From contig CP099617.1 of NCBI GenBank assembly GCA_024072375.1, positions 3,603,001-3,667,000 on the forward strand: a stretch of DNA of 64,000 nucleotides, in the 5' to 3' direction. The translations under genes and the position numbers were made by a program. The DNA is from Sphingomonadaceae bacterium OTU29LAMAA1 (GTDB lineage Bacteria > Pseudomonadota > Alphaproteobacteria > Sphingomonadales > Sphingomonadaceae). The notes under the pieces are model-generated. The model worked only from the letters and a program-made list of their open reading frames with translations. It ran no database searches and was not told the origin of the DNA. Positions 8,605 to 17,910 of the stretch are shown here, one piece after another. Positions within the stretch are counted from its first letter, which is position 1; every line of letters starts with the position of its first letter.

Positions 8605-9813
8605 ATGAGCGAAACGCTGCCAGACACCTTGCCCGATCCGCTCGACGGCCTTGATGAAGGCGATGAGCCTGCCATCCTGCAACTGCCGCTCGACGCCTGG
8701 CACCGCGCCCGCGGTGGCCGGATGGTGCCGTTCGCCGGCTATGAAATGCCCGTCCAGTATGACGGCATCATGGCCGAGCATCTGTGGACACGCGAATCGG
8801 CGGGATTGTTCGACGTCAGTCATATGGGGCAGGTCGGCCTGACCGGTGACGGACTTGACGCGGCGGGCGTTGCCAGGGCGCTGGAAGCGGTGTTGCCGGG
8901 CGATATCAGCGGGCTGGCCGCGACGAAGATCCGCTATTCGCTGCTGCTGAACGACGAGGGTGGTATCCTCGACGACCTGATGGCGACGCGGTTGCCGGAA
9001 GAGGGCGCGCATCCGTTCGGCGAGGCGAGCTATTATGTCGTCGTCAACGGCGCGACCAAATATGACGATTTGTCATACCTGCTCGACGTGCTGCCCGACG
9101 ATATCACGATGAACCTGATGGAAGATCAGGCGCTGCTCGCGGTGCAGGGACCCAAGGCGGTCGCGGCGGTCGCGCGGCTGATCCCCGGAGTTGCCGATCT
9201 CGTGTTCATGACCGCGGGCGCGTTCGAGTGGAACGGCCATGCGCTGTGGATCAGCCGGTCGGGTTATACGGGCGAGGACGGGGTCGAGATTTCGATTCCT
9301 GCCGAAGCCGCCGCCGGCTTCGCCGATGCGATCTGTGCCGAACCCGAGGTGAAGCCGATCGGATTGGGCGCACGCGATTCGCTGCGACTCGAAGCCGGTC
9401 TGCCGCTGTATGGTCATGATCTCGATCCCGAGACGACGCCGGTAATGGCGGACCTGGGCTTCGCATTGTCGAAGCGTCGGCGCGAGGCCGCCGATTTCGC
9501 CGGTGCCGCGCGCATCCTCGCCGAGCGTGAGGATGGCCCTGCCGTCAAGCGCGTCGGGCTGTCGGTCGCGGGGCGTCAGCCGGTGCGCGAGGGCGCAAGC
9601 GTCGTCGATGCGGACGGCGCAGTGATCGGCCGCGTCACCAGCGGCGGTTTCGCCCCCAGCGTCGGCGCGCCGATCGCGATGGCCTACGTTCCGACCGCGC
9701 TCGCCACCGCCGGCACGTCCGTGCGGCTGGTCCAGCGCGGCAAGATCCACGAGGCGACGGTGACCCCGATGCCGTTCGTTCCCCACCGCTACGTCCGTGC
9801 AGGAGGCAAGTGA
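8605..9813 (+). CDS. gcvT: Glycine cleavage system T protein (aminomethyltransferase)
   Basis: A 402-residue folate-dependent aminomethyltransferase that releases ammonia and methylene-THF from the lipoyl-bound aminomethyl group of GcvH. Diagnostic stretches are [24 protein letters not shown] (in segments), [25 protein letters not shown] near residue 265, and the OB-like C-terminal domain ([20 protein letters not shown]). The start is ATG 8605 with GGAGA about 8 bases upstream. The N-terminal ~30 residues are an acidic extension compared with shorter homologues. It is the first gene after the riboswitch; gcvH starts one base after its stop. Confidence 0.96.
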   Translation: MSETLPDTLPDPLDGLDEGDEPAILQLPLDAWHRARGGRMVPFAGYEMPVQYDGIMAEHLWTRESAGLFDVSHMGQVGLTGDGLDAAGVARALEAVLPGDISGLAATKIRYSLLLNDEGGILDDLMATRLPEEGAHPFGEASYYVVVNGATKYDDLSYLLDVLPDDITMNLMEDQALLAVQGPKAVAAVARLIPGVADLVFMTAGAFEWNGHALWISRSGYTGEDGVEISIPAEAAAGFADAICAEPEVKPIGLGARDSLRLEAGLPLYGHDLDPETTPVMADLGFALSKRRREAADFAGAARILAEREDGPAVKRVGLSVAGRQPVREGASVVDADGAVIGRVTSGGFAPSVGAPIAMAYVPTALATAGTSVRLVQRGKIHEATVTPMPFVPHRYVRAGGK

Positions 9814-9814
9814 G

Positions 9815-10186
9815 ATGAGCCGTTACTTTACCGAAGATCACGAATGGGTCGATGTCGACGGCGACGTCGGCACCGTCGGCATCTCCGAATACGCACAGAG
9901 CCAGTTGGGCGACATCGTGTTCGTAGACGTGCCGGAGGACGGCAAGCAGCTGGGCAAGGGCGATGAGGCCGCGGTGGTCGAATCGGTCAAGGCGGCGTCC
10001 GACGTCTATTCGCCGGTGTCGGGCAATGTCCTGGAGGGCAATGCGGCGCTGGTCGACGATCCTTCGCTGGTGAACTCCGACGCCGAGGGCGAGGGCTGGT
10101 TCTTCAAGATCACGCTCAGCGATCCGTCCGAGGTCGAGCAGCTGATGGACGAGACTGCGTACGAAGCGTTCGTCGCGAAGTTGTAA
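9815..10186 (+). CDS. gcvH: Glycine cleavage system H protein
   Basis: A 123-residue lipoyl carrier that shuttles the aminomethyl intermediate between the P, T and L proteins. [17 protein letters not shown] is the conserved start. The lipoylated lysine is K59 in [17 protein letters not shown], and the C-terminus has GEGWFFKI. The ATG at 9815 follows the gcvT stop by one base and has AGGAGG upstream inside the gcvT end, so the two are tightly coupled. It is followed by a palindromic repeat before gcvPA. Confidence 0.97.
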   Translation: MSRYFTEDHEWVDVDGDVGTVGISEYAQSQLGDIVFVDVPEDGKQLGKGDEAAVVESVKAASDVYSPVSGNVLEGNAALVDDPSLVNSDAEGEGWFFKITLSDPSEVEQLMDETAYEAFVAKL

Positions 10187-10196
10187 GTCTTTGCAA

Positions 10197-10298
10197 GCCC
10201 CTCCCCTTCAGGGGAGGGGTTGGGGTGGGGCATGTCCGCGGGCGATGGTCTCGGTGAGACCTCCCCCACCCCCTGCCCCTCCCCTGAAGGGGAGGGGT
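10197..10298. repeat. Palindromic repeat, CCCTTCAGGGGAGGGG family
   Basis: An element of about 100 bp between gcvH and gcvPA. It is bounded by cccctccccttcaggggagg at the left and its inverse (cctgaaggggaggggt) at the right, with an inner hairpin GGTCTCGGTGAGACC. The same arrangement is found inside the rnr coding sequence at 19106-19189. In one reading frame both copies encode the peptide [17 protein letters not shown]. Here it lies in the intercistronic gap of the operon. The ribosome binding site of gcvPA (AGGGAG, 10301) starts directly after it. Confidence 0.9.
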
Positions 10299-10312
10299 TT
10301 AGGGAGTATATG

Positions 10313-11671
10313 ATGCGCTACCTGCCGCTTACCCAGCCCGACCGCGACGCGATGCTCGGCGTCATCGGTGCCGCGACGATCGACGATTTGTTCATCGACG
10401 TGCCGGAATCCGCCCGCCTCGACGGCCCCGTCCACGGCCTGCCCAACCACGCGTCCGAGCTGGCGGTCGAGCGGCACATGACCGCGCTCGCCCGCAAGAA
10501 CGTCGTCGCGGGCGAAGTGCCGTTCTTCCTCGGCGCGGGCGCGTATCGGCATCACGTGCCGGCGAGCGTCGATCACCTGATCCAGCGCGGCGAGTTCCTG
10601 ACAGCCTACACCCCGTACCAGCCGGAAATCGCGCAGGGTACGCTCCAGATGTTGTTCGAATTCCAGACGCAGGTCGCGCGGCTGCTCGGCACCGATGTGG
10701 CGAATGCGTCGATGTACGACGGCTCGACCGCGTGCTGGGAGGCGATCGGCATGGCGCGGCGGATCACGCGGCGCGGCAAGGCGATCCTGTCGGGCGGGCT
10801 GCACCCGCATTATGTCAGCGTCGCCAGGACGATGGCGAAATACACCGGCGACGCGCTGGAAACCTCGACGCCGACGCTGACCGCCGAGACCGATATCGAC
10901 GCGTTGATCGCGGCGATCGACGGCGATACGTCGTGCGTCGTCGTGCAATATCCCGACATTCTCGGCCGCATCGCCGACCTGACGCCGCTCGCCGACGCCT
11001 GCCACGCCAACAAGGCGCTACTGATCGCGGTCGTCACTGAACCGGTCGCGCTGGGGGCGATCAAGTCGCCGGGCGAGATGGATGCGGATATCGTCGTCGG
11101 CGAAGGACAGTCGCTCGGCGTCGGGCTGCAATTCGGCGGGCCGTATGTCGGGCTGTTCGGTTGCAAAGACAAATACGTCCGCCAGATGCCGGGCCGGTTG
11201 TGCGGCGAGACGGTGGACGCCGATGGCAAGCGCGGCTTCGTGCTGACGCTGTCGACGCGCGAGCAGCATATCCGCCGCGAAAAGGCGACGTCGAACATCT
11301 GCACCAACTCCGGCCTGTGCGCGCTGGCATTCTCGGTGCACATGACGTTGCTGGGCGAGAAGGGGCTGCGGCAGTTGGCGGCGATCAACCATGTCGGCGC
11401 AGCGGCGGCGGCGGAGCGGCTGGCCAAGGTGCCGGGCGTCGAGCTGGTCACCGACACGTTCTTCAACGAATTCACGCTGAAACTGCCCGTCGAGGCGCGT
11501 CCCGTCGTTCGCACGCTGGCGGATCGCGGCATCCTGGCGGGCGTGTCGCTCGGGCGGCTGTACCCGGACGAGGCGGGGCTTGCGAACGGGCTGATCGTCG
11601 CGGTCACCGAAACCACCACCGCGGAGGACGTCGAGACGTTTGCCGCCGCGCTTCAGGAGGTACTGGCATGA
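10313..11671 (+). CDS. gcvPA: Glycine dehydrogenase (decarboxylating) subunit 1, P protein alpha
   Basis: A 452-residue N-terminal subunit of the split, heterotetrameric P protein, which decarboxylates glycine with PLP. Recognisable segments are [58 protein letters not shown] and [15 protein letters not shown]. Two ATGs stand in tandem (10310 and 10313); AGGGAG at 10301-10306 fits the second better. The frame is open further upstream only through a repeat element. The stop overlaps the gcvPB start by 4 bp (ATGA), matching the 1:1 stoichiometry of the two subunits. Confidence 0.96.
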   Translation: MRYLPLTQPDRDAMLGVIGAATIDDLFIDVPESARLDGPVHGLPNHASELAVERHMTALARKNVVAGEVPFFLGAGAYRHHVPASVDHLIQRGEFLTAYTPYQPEIAQGTLQMLFEFQTQVARLLGTDVANASMYDGSTACWEAIGMARRITRRGKAILSGGLHPHYVSVARTMAKYTGDALETSTPTLTAETDIDALIAAIDGDTSCVVVQYPDILGRIADLTPLADACHANKALLIAVVTEPVALGAIKSPGEMDADIVVGEGQSLGVGLQFGGPYVGLFGCKDKYVRQMPGRLCGETVDADGKRGFVLTLSTREQHIRREKATSNICTNSGLCALAFSVHMTLLGEKGLRQLAAINHVGAAAAAERLAKVPGVELVTDTFFNEFTLKLPVEARPVVRTLADRGILAGVSLGRLYPDEAGLANGLIVAVTETTTAEDVETFAAALQEVLA

Positions 11672-13242
11672 GCATCAACCAGAGCGGCTGGCGGCCGGAG
11701 ATGAACGCTGGCACCGGTAACGCGGCCCCGACCTTCACCGGCAACAAGGCGCTGATGCTGGAAGAGGCGCTGATCTTCGAGATCGGCTCGGCGGAAACGA
11801 CCGGCGTGGATTTCGCCGATCGTGGTGAGATCGGTGCGAGCAACAAGCTTGGTGGGTTGTTCCGCGATAAGGCGATCGGGCTACCCGGCCTCGCCGAGCC
11901 CGAAGCCGTGCGCCACTATACGCGCCTGTCGCGTCAGAATTACGCGATCGACCTCGGCCTGTTCCCGCTCGGGTCGTGCACGATGAAGCACAATCCGCGA
12001 CTGAACGAAAAGATGGCGCGGCTGCCCGGCTTCAGCGACGTTCACCCGCTCGCGCCGGTCGATACGGTGCAGGGCGCCCTGGAGGTGATCCATCAGCTCA
12101 GCCACTGGCTGGTGACGCTGACCGGCATGACCAGCGTCGCGATGAGCCCCAAGGCGGGCGCGCATGGCGAGCTGTGCGGCATCCTCGCGATCAAGGCAGC
12201 GCTGGCCAAGCGCGGCGAGGTGGATCGCAAGGTCATCCTCGTCCCCGAATCGGCGCATGGCACCAATCCGGCCACCGCCGCCTTCGCCGGCTTCAAGGTG
12301 GAGGATATTCCTGCCACCGCCGATGGCCGCGTCGACACCGCGGCGCTGACCGCGCGGCTGGGGCCGGACGTGGCGGGCGTGATGATCACCAACCCCAACA
12401 CCTGCGGGCTGTTCGAGCGCGATCTCAAGACGATCTCGGACGCGGTGCATGCGGCGGGCGGCTACGTCTATTGCGACGGCGCGAACTTCAACGCGATCGT
12501 CGGGCGGGTGCGCCCGGGCGACCTCGGCGTCGATGCGATGCACATCAACCTGCACAAGACCTTCTCCACCCCGCACGGCGGCGGCGGACCGGGGTCGGGT
12601 CCGGTGGTGTTCTCCGAAGCACTGACCCCGTTCGCGCCGCTGCCGTTCGTCGAGAAGCAGGGCGAGCAGTTCGTGCTGGTCGAGGAAGAGACGGCGGGCG
12701 AGCATCACGCGGGCAGCTTCGGCCGGATGGTCGCGTTCCATGGCCAGATGGGCATGTTCACGCGGGCGCTGACCTACATCCTGTCGCACGGTGCCGACGG
12801 CCTGCGTCAGGTGGCCGAGGATGCGGTGCTCAACGCCAATTACGTGCTGCGTTCGCTCGAGGGTTCGCTCGACGCGCTGTTCGCCGGATCGGGGCCGTGC
12901 ATGCACGAGGCGATCTTCTCGGACGCCAACCTGGCCGAGGGCTTCTCGACGCTGGATGTCGCCAAGGGGCTGATCGACGAGGGCTTCCACCCGATGACGG
13001 TGTATTTCCCGCTGGTCGTCCACGGTGCGATGCTGGTCGAGCCGACCGAGACCGAATCGAAGGCGGCGCTCGACCAGTTCATCGGCGCGCTGCGCTCGGT
13101 GGCGGAGCGGGCGAAGGCGGGTGACGTGTCGCTCAAGTCCGCGCCGCACTTCGCCCCGCGCAGTCGGCTGGACGAGACGCTCGCCGCGCGCAAGCCGGTG
13201 CTGGTGTGGAAGGACGCAGTTCTGGCGCAGGCGGCGGAATAA
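11668..13242 (+). CDS. gcvPB: Glycine dehydrogenase (decarboxylating) subunit 2, P protein beta
   Basis: A 524-residue C-terminal, PLP-binding subunit of the split P protein. The PLP lysine lies in [18 protein letters not shown], and other conserved segments are [20 protein letters not shown] and [18 protein letters not shown]. The start ATG 11668 overlaps the gcvPA stop. It is the last gene of the gcvT-H-PA-PB operon; no gene for the L protein (lipoamide dehydrogenase) is present, which is usual because it is shared with other complexes. A palindromic repeat follows 3 bp after the stop and may act as a 3-prime hairpin. Confidence 0.96.
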   Translation: MSINQSGWRPEMNAGTGNAAPTFTGNKALMLEEALIFEIGSAETTGVDFADRGEIGASNKLGGLFRDKAIGLPGLAEPEAVRHYTRLSRQNYAIDLGLFPLGSCTMKHNPRLNEKMARLPGFSDVHPLAPVDTVQGALEVIHQLSHWLVTLTGMTSVAMSPKAGAHGELCGILAIKAALAKRGEVDRKVILVPESAHGTNPATAAFAGFKVEDIPATADGRVDTAALTARLGPDVAGVMITNPNTCGLFERDLKTISDAVHAAGGYVYCDGANFNAIVGRVRPGDLGVDAMHINLHKTFSTPHGGGGPGSGPVVFSEALTPFAPLPFVEKQGEQFVLVEEETAGEHHAGSFGRMVAFHGQMGMFTRALTYILSHGADGLRQVAEDAVLNANYVLRSLEGSLDALFAGSGPCMHEAIFSDANLAEGFSTLDVAKGLIDEGFHPMTVYFPLVVHGAMLVEPTETESKAALDQFIGALRSVAERAKAGDVSLKSAPHFAPRSRLDETLAARKPVLVWKDAVLAQAAE

Positions 13243-13245
13243 CTT

Positions 13246-13325
13246 CGTGTTCCTGCGAACGCAGGAACCCCGAGCAACGGGCCGATCGGCTAGTGGCTCG
13301 GTGCTCCTGCGCGCGCAGGAGCACC
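13246..13325. repeat. Two palindromic repeats, GTGTTCCTGCGAACGCAGGAAC family
   Basis: Two short palindromes follow gcvPB: cgtgttcctgcgaacgcagg at 13246-13265 (continuing aacccc) and gtgctcctgcgcgcgcagga at 13301-13320 (continuing gcacc). Each can fold into a hairpin of about 10 bp. Related copies lie at 35086-35110, inside an acyltransferase gene, and at 41808-41838. Confidence 0.85.
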
Positions 13326-13390
13326 GGCGCGTTTATAACCTTCCTTGTCACAGCGTGTCCGACTAGCCTTACCCGAACGGGAGGCGGGGA

Positions 13391-13912
13391 ATGCAGGCAC
13401 AGCAACCGGGCGGATGGATCAGTTATGCGATCCCGCTGGTCATCGTCGCGATCGTCATGGCGATCCGGTGGAAGCGGATGAGCCGGGTACGGCCGCTCAA
13501 GCTCGAGCGGCTGTGGATATTGCCGGCGATCTATGCGGTGGTGATCGGATTCACTTTTTCGCGCTTTCCGCCGCAGGGTTGGGGATGGGCGTCCTGTCTT
13601 GCCGCCTTGATGCTCGGTGCGGGGCTGGGGTGGCAGCGGGGCAAGATGATGCGGATCACGCTCGATCCAGAGACGCATACGCTCGGTCAGACGTCGTCGC
13701 CCGCGGCGTTGCTGTTCATCCTGCTCCTGATCGTCGTCCGGAACGGTGCCAAAAGCGCCGTGGACTATGCCGGGCCGGTCGGGCTCGATCCGATGGCGAT
13801 GACGGATATCCTGATGGCGTTGGCGCTCGGGCTGTTCACGGCGCAACGGCTGGAGATGTATCTGCGGGGAAGGCAGATGCTGGCGGGCGGCTCACGCGAT
13901 CTCGCCGGCTGA
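13391..13912 (+). CDS. CcdC-like (DUF1453-type) membrane protein
   Basis: A 173-residue integral-membrane protein with about four to five hydrophobic segments (YAIPLVIVAIVMAI; LERLWILPAIYAVVIGF; ASCLAALMLGAGLGW; AALLFILLLIVVR; ILMALALGLFTAQ). The stretch GWQRGKMMRITLDPETHTLGQ resembles CcdC/DUF1453 proteins, which are of unknown function in proteobacteria. GAGGCGGGGA precedes the ATG. Its 3-prime end overlaps the convergent EamA transporter gene by 21 bp. Confidence 0.7.
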   Translation: MQAQQPGGWISYAIPLVIVAIVMAIRWKRMSRVRPLKLERLWILPAIYAVVIGFTFSRFPPQGWGWASCLAALMLGAGLGWQRGKMMRITLDPETHTLGQTSSPAALLFILLLIVVRNGAKSAVDYAGPVGLDPMAMTDILMALALGLFTAQRLEMYLRGRQMLAGGSRDLAG

Positions 13913-14791
13913 CAGGGTTTCCTGCCGCCGGCGGACGGCTTCGCGCCAGACGATCACCAGTCCGCTGGCGATGATGACCGGCGCGCCGATCCAGGTCGCC
14001 GCCGCCGGGAGCGAGCCGAACAGCAGCCAGCCGAGCAGGGTCGCCCATAACAGGCTGGAATAATCCATCGGCACCACGACCGACACCGGACCGAGACGTA
14101 GCGAGTTGGTCATCGCGATCTGCGCGCAGCCGCCGAGCGTGCCGACTGCCGCCAGCGCTGCCCAACCGGTCGGGCTGTGCGCCTGCGCGACCGGCAGGTA
14201 GAAGACCGACAGGGGTACCAGCGACAGGACGGAGAACCAGAAGACGGTGGTCAGCGCAGCCTCGGTCTTGCCGATCTGGCGGAGCAATATGGTAACGCAG
14301 GCGGTCCCGAATGCGCCGGCCAGCGAAAAGGCCGCGCCGCGCAACGGGAAATGGTCACCGGCCGGTTGCGCGACTATCAGGACACCGGCGAACCCGACGA
14401 GGACTGCGCCCCAGCGCCAGACACCGGTCGGCTCGCGCAGCACCGCCGCGCCGAGGATCGTCGCGAAGATCGGCACGGTGAAGCCGATCGTCGTCGCCTC
14501 CGCCAGCGGCAGCGCGACGATGCCGTTGAAGGTCATCGCCATTGCCGACAGCCCGACGATCGCGCGGAGGACATGTGCAGGCAGGCGCTGCGTCGCGACG
14601 GCGGAGAGGCTTGGACCCGCAAGGATTACGCCCGTCACCAGCAGCGCCGCGCCGAACTGGCGGAAGAACAGGATCTCGACGACGCTTGCGCCCGCTTGTT
14701 CGGCAAGTTTGATCGCGGCGTTCATCAGCGCGAAGAACACCACGGACAGCAGGCGCAGCGCGATCGCGGGAAGGATACGGTCGGATGTCAC
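13892..14791 (-). CDS. DMT-superfamily transporter (EamA domains)
   Basis: A 299-residue drug/metabolite transporter with ten predicted membrane segments in two EamA repeats (for example ALRLLSVVFFALMNAAIKLAE and GCAQIAMTNSLRLGPVSVV). EILFFRQFGAALLV and PLAEATTIGFTVPIFATILG are typical of proteobacterial members, some of which export small metabolites. The substrate is unknown. It converges with the CcdC-like gene and is divergent from proS, separated by a long palindromic repeat. Confidence 0.85.
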   Translation of the reverse strand: MTSDRILPAIALRLLSVVFFALMNAAIKLAEQAGASVVEILFFRQFGAALLVTGVILAGPSLSAVATQRLPAHVLRAIVGLSAMAMTFNGIVALPLAEATTIGFTVPIFATILGAAVLREPTGVWRWGAVLVGFAGVLIVAQPAGDHFPLRGAAFSLAGAFGTACVTILLRQIGKTEAALTTVFWFSVLSLVPLSVFYLPVAQAHSPTGWAALAAVGTLGGCAQIAMTNSLRLGPVSVVVPMDYSSLLWATLLGWLLFGSLPAAATWIGAPVIIASGLVIVWREAVRRRQETLSAGEIA

Positions 14792-14822
14792 GCAGGCGTC
14801 CTAGCGGCGGCGCCTGCTAAAG

Positions 14823-14972
14823 TCCTCCCCCGCCAAAGGGGAGGTGGCACGGCGCAGCCGTGACGGAGGGGGAGGGAAGCGACGGCGTCCGTGATCATAG
14901 CGTTCACCGCTTACCTCCCCCACCACCATTCGGCTGACGCCGAACGGTCCCCCTCCCCCTGGCGGGGGAGGA
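14823..14972. repeat. Compound palindromic repeat, CCTCCCCC...GGGGGAGG family
   Basis: This is a roughly 150 bp intergenic element between a divergent transporter gene and proS. It consists of a half with cctcccccgccaaaggggag followed by gtggcacggcgcagccgtga, and a second half with ttcggctgacgccgaacgg framed by CCTCCCCC and GGGGGAGGA. Several nested hairpins can form. Members of this family are also at 20576-20686 and 34585-34686. Confidence 0.8.
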
Positions 14973-15018
14973 ATGAAGGTGGGTGACGAATATGGCGGAG
15001 CGGCATAAAGGCACCCCC

Positions 15019-16548
15019 ATGAAGCACGCTCTCTCCGTCACGCGCGAAGCCGATTTCGCCGCCTGGTACCAGTCCGTCATCGCCGAGGCCGACCTCGCCG
15101 AGGAATCCGGTGTGCGCGGGTGCATGGTCATCCGGCCATGGGGCTATGGCATCTGGGAGCGCATCCAGCGGCTGCTCGACGACCGGATCAAGGCCACCGG
15201 GCATGAGAATTGCTATTTCCCGCTGTTCATCCCGCTGTCCTATTTCGAGAAGGAGGCGGAGCACGTCGAGGGCTTCGCCAAGGAGATGGCGGTCGTCACG
15301 CATCACCGGTTGATCCCGGACGGCAAGGGCGGGCTGATGCCCGATCCCGCCGCCAAGCTTGAGGAGCCTTTGGTGGTGCGGCCGACGTCGGAGACGGTGA
15401 TCGGCACCGCGTTCGCGCGCTGGGTGCAGTCGTGGCGCGACCTGCCGGTGCTGATCAACCAATGGGCCAATGTCGTGCGCTGGGAGATGCGGACGCGCAT
15501 GTTCCTGCGCACCAGCGAATTCCTGTGGCAGGAAGGGCATACCGCCCACGCCACTGCGGACGAGGCGCGCGAAGAGACGCTGAAGATGCTCGAGGTTTAC
15601 CGCTCGTTCGCCGAGGATTGTCTCGCGTTGCCGGTGGTCGCGGGCGAGAAGCCGGAGAACGAGCGCTTCCCCGGCGCGGTCGCTACCTACAGCATCGAGG
15701 CGATGATGCAGGACGGCAAGGCGCTGCAGGCGGGCACCAGCCACTTCCTGGGCACGAACTTCGCCAAGGCGCAGAACATCCGCTTCCAGAATACGAGCGG
15801 CGAATTCGAACTGGCGAACACGACAAGCTGGGGCGTCAGCACGCGGATGATCGGCGGCGTCATCATGGTGCATGGCGACGACGACGGCCTGCGTGTGCCG
15901 CCGCGGATCGCGCCGTGGCAGATCGTGATCGTGCCGATGCTGCGCGACGTGCCCGAGGACGAGGCGCTGGTCGCCTATGCAAAGGACATCCAGTCCAACC
16001 TTGCCGGCCTGACGGCGTTGGGCGAGCCGGTGCGCGCGCTGCTCGACCTGAAGCCGGTCAAGGCGGCGACCAAGCGCTGGGGCTGGGTCAAGAAGGGCGC
16101 GCCGATCATCGTCGAGATCGGCGGTCGGGATATGGCGGGTGGCAACGTGTCGGTGATCCGCCGCGACCGGTTGTATCGCGAAGACGGCAAGATCGACAGC
16201 GCGGTGATGCCGCGCGGCGACTTCGAGGCGGATGCGCCGGGGTTGCTGGCGGCGATCCAGACGGCGTTGCACGAACAGGCGCGCGCGCGATTGCAGGCGA
16301 ACATCGTGCCCGCGGGCGACTGGGCCGCGGTCGAGGCGCATTTTGCCGGGGGCGTGAAGAACCCCGGCTGGGTCGAGGTGTCGTGGTCGAAGCCGACGGG
16401 CGCGGCGCTGGATGCGGTGGTCGAGCGGTTGAAGGCGTTGAAGCTGACGATCCGCAATGCGCCGAGCGATGCGGGTGTCGTAGAGGGGGCGTGCGTGTTT
16501 ACCGGCGATCCCGCGGTGGAACGGGTGTTGCTGGCGCGAGCTTACTGA
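15019..16548 (+). CDS. proS: Prolyl-tRNA synthetase, short (archaeal/eukaryote-like, type 3) form
   Basis: A 509-residue class II synthetase that charges tRNA-Pro. It lacks the bacterial INS editing domain and belongs to the form with a C-terminal extension. Seen are LSVTREADFAAWYQ, GCMVIRPWGYGIWERIQ, motif 2 RWEMRTRMFLRTSEFLWQEG, and HTAHATADEAREETLKM. Further on come GTSHFLGTNFAKAQNI, the anticodon-binding region (WQIVIVPMLRD) and the C-terminal domain. The start at 15019 fits the conserved N-terminus with AAAGG upstream. In-frame ATG 14992 and GTG 14983 are alternatives that would add 9 or 12 residues. Confidence 0.92.
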   Translation: MKHALSVTREADFAAWYQSVIAEADLAEESGVRGCMVIRPWGYGIWERIQRLLDDRIKATGHENCYFPLFIPLSYFEKEAEHVEGFAKEMAVVTHHRLIPDGKGGLMPDPAAKLEEPLVVRPTSETVIGTAFARWVQSWRDLPVLINQWANVVRWEMRTRMFLRTSEFLWQEGHTAHATADEAREETLKMLEVYRSFAEDCLALPVVAGEKPENERFPGAVATYSIEAMMQDGKALQAGTSHFLGTNFAKAQNIRFQNTSGEFELANTTSWGVSTRMIGGVIMVHGDDDGLRVPPRIAPWQIVIVPMLRDVPEDEALVAYAKDIQSNLAGLTALGEPVRALLDLKPVKAATKRWGWVKKGAPIIVEIGGRDMAGGNVSVIRRDRLYREDGKIDSAVMPRGDFEADAPGLLAAIQTALHEQARARLQANIVPAGDWAAVEAHFAGGVKNPGWVEVSWSKPTGAALDAVVERLKALKLTIRNAPSDAGVVEGACVFTGDPAVERVLLARAY

Positions 16549-16601
16549 CGGGCGTTTTTAGGCCATCGTCATCGCCGCGGGGGTGGGGATTCGAACGTAC
16601 G

Positions 16602-16883
16602 AATGCCCTCGTCATCCCGCGTAGGCGGGGATGCCACCGTACCAATGCCCTCGTCATCCCCGCGTAGGCGGGGATCCATATCGGCTGGCGTCGAGGATAG
16701 AGCCGGTTGGTCACTGACTATGGATCCCCGCCTACGCGGGGATGACGATGTTGGTGGATGTACGTCACTCCTTACCTCTTCGTCGTCCCGAACGCCGGGA
16801 CCCATGGTTAGCGAGCGGCTGCCGATGTGCGCCGTCGCGAATCCAGCCACTCCATGGGTCCCGGCGTTCGCCGGGATGACGGG
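16602..16883. repeat. Cluster of five palindromic repeats filling the proS-trhO gap
   Basis: The 392 bp between proS and trhO contain no gene that I can support. Copies of the GTCATCCCCGCGTAGGCGGGGATCC element lie at 16610-16632 and 16651-16677 (direct) and 16721-16746 (inverted). An inverted pair of the related GTC(A/G)TCCCGAACGCCGGGACCCATGG element lies at 16781-16804 and 16852-16881. The first two copies are directly repeated with about 20 bp between them. The genes on both sides converge, so the cluster may serve as a bidirectional transcription stop. Confidence 0.85.
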
Positions 16884-16940
16884 AGGGGGGCTAGGCAGAA
16901 GGCTAAGACGCGAGGAGCCGGTTGGGGCGGCGTCGCCGAT

Positions 16941-17873
16941 CTACTCCTCCCGCGGCGTATCCTCGTACCGCCGCCCGACATGCGCCTCGCCGCGCGCTGC
17001 CGCCAGCAGTGCCTGCCGATGCCGCTCCGCATATCGCGCGCGGTCGTCCTCGTCGCGCGTATCGGCGCAACGGGGGCAAGCGACGCCCTCCGCGTAGAGC
17101 GGCGACGTGCGATCCTCTGGCGACACCGGCATCCGGCACGCGCGACACAGGCCATGCGTCCCCGGCGCCAAGCCATGCCCCACCGCGACGCGCTCGTCGA
17201 AGACGAAGCATTCGCCCTGCCACGCGCTGTCCTCTGCCGGCACGTCTTCCAGATATTTCAGGATGCCGCCCTTGAGGTGGAAGACGTCCTCGATGCCCTC
17301 GGCCTTCAGGAACGCCGTCGCCTTTTCGCAGCGGATGCCGCCGGTGCAGAACATCGCGACCTGCTTGTCGCCCGCCACCAGCGCGTCGCGATGGTCGCGG
17401 AACCACGCCGGGAAGTCGCGGAACGTCCGCGTCGCCGGGTCGATCGCGCCGGCGAAGGTGCCGACCGCGACCTCGTAGTCGTTGCGGGTGTCGATCAGCA
17501 CAGTTTTCGGATCGGCGATCAGCGCGTTCCAGTCTGCCGGCTCGACGTAATGGCCGGCATCGAGCGGTTCGATCGCGGGTTCGCCCATCGTCACGATCTC
17601 CGCCTTCACCCGAACCTTGGTGCGGTGGAACGGCATCGTCCCGGCGCGCGATTCCTTTACGTCGAGGTCGGCGCAACCGGGTAGCGCGCGGATATGGGCG
17701 AGTACCGCCTCCATCCCCGCATCGGTGCCGGCGATGGTGCCGTTGATGCCCTCATGCGCGAGCAGCAGCGTGCCGCGCACGCCCGCCGCTTCGCACGCGG
17801 CCAGCAGCGGCGGTTTCAGGGCGGCGGGATCGGTGAACGGGGTGAAGCGGTAGAGCGCACAGACGCGGAACAT
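16941..17873 (-). CDS. trhO: tRNA uridine(34) hydroxylase TrhO (YceA, rhodanese-like)
   Basis: A 310-residue protein of the YceA/TrhO family, which hydroxylates U34 of certain tRNAs using oxygen (established for the E. coli and B. subtilis proteins). The N-terminal ferredoxin-like domain has [15 protein letters not shown]. The rhodanese domain has [19 protein letters not shown] and the active-site loop [14 protein letters not shown] with the catalytic Cys. A zinc-type Cys cluster (GLCRACR and CPRC) follows. The C-terminus is basic. It converges with proS across a repeat cluster and is divergent from rnr. Confidence 0.92.
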   Translation of the reverse strand: MFRVCALYRFTPFTDPAALKPPLLAACEAAGVRGTLLLAHEGINGTIAGTDAGMEAVLAHIRALPGCADLDVKESRAGTMPFHRTKVRVKAEIVTMGEPAIEPLDAGHYVEPADWNALIADPKTVLIDTRNDYEVAVGTFAGAIDPATRTFRDFPAWFRDHRDALVAGDKQVAMFCTGGIRCEKATAFLKAEGIEDVFHLKGGILKYLEDVPAEDSAWQGECFVFDERVAVGHGLAPGTHGLCRACRMPVSPEDRTSPLYAEGVACPRCADTRDEDDRARYAERHRQALLAAARGEAHVGRRYEDTPREE

Positions 17874-17910
17874 GGAGAGCCTTTAGCCGCTCGGCGGCGC
17901 GCGCGCAAAG

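Noticed and set aside
11161-11667. N-terminal extension that would fuse a protein to gcvPB
   Set aside because: This part is an alternative frame of gcvPA; the ATG at 11668 overlaps the gcvPA stop in the usual way.
16580-16605. T-loop-like GTTCGAATCCC on the minus strand, suggesting a tRNA remnant
   Set aside because: The stem around it does not pair (C-C mismatch next to the loop) and no anticodon arm is present.
16602-16883. Repeat cluster that might be a CRISPR array
   Set aside because: Copies are palindromic, in both orientations, with unequal spacing and no cas genes.
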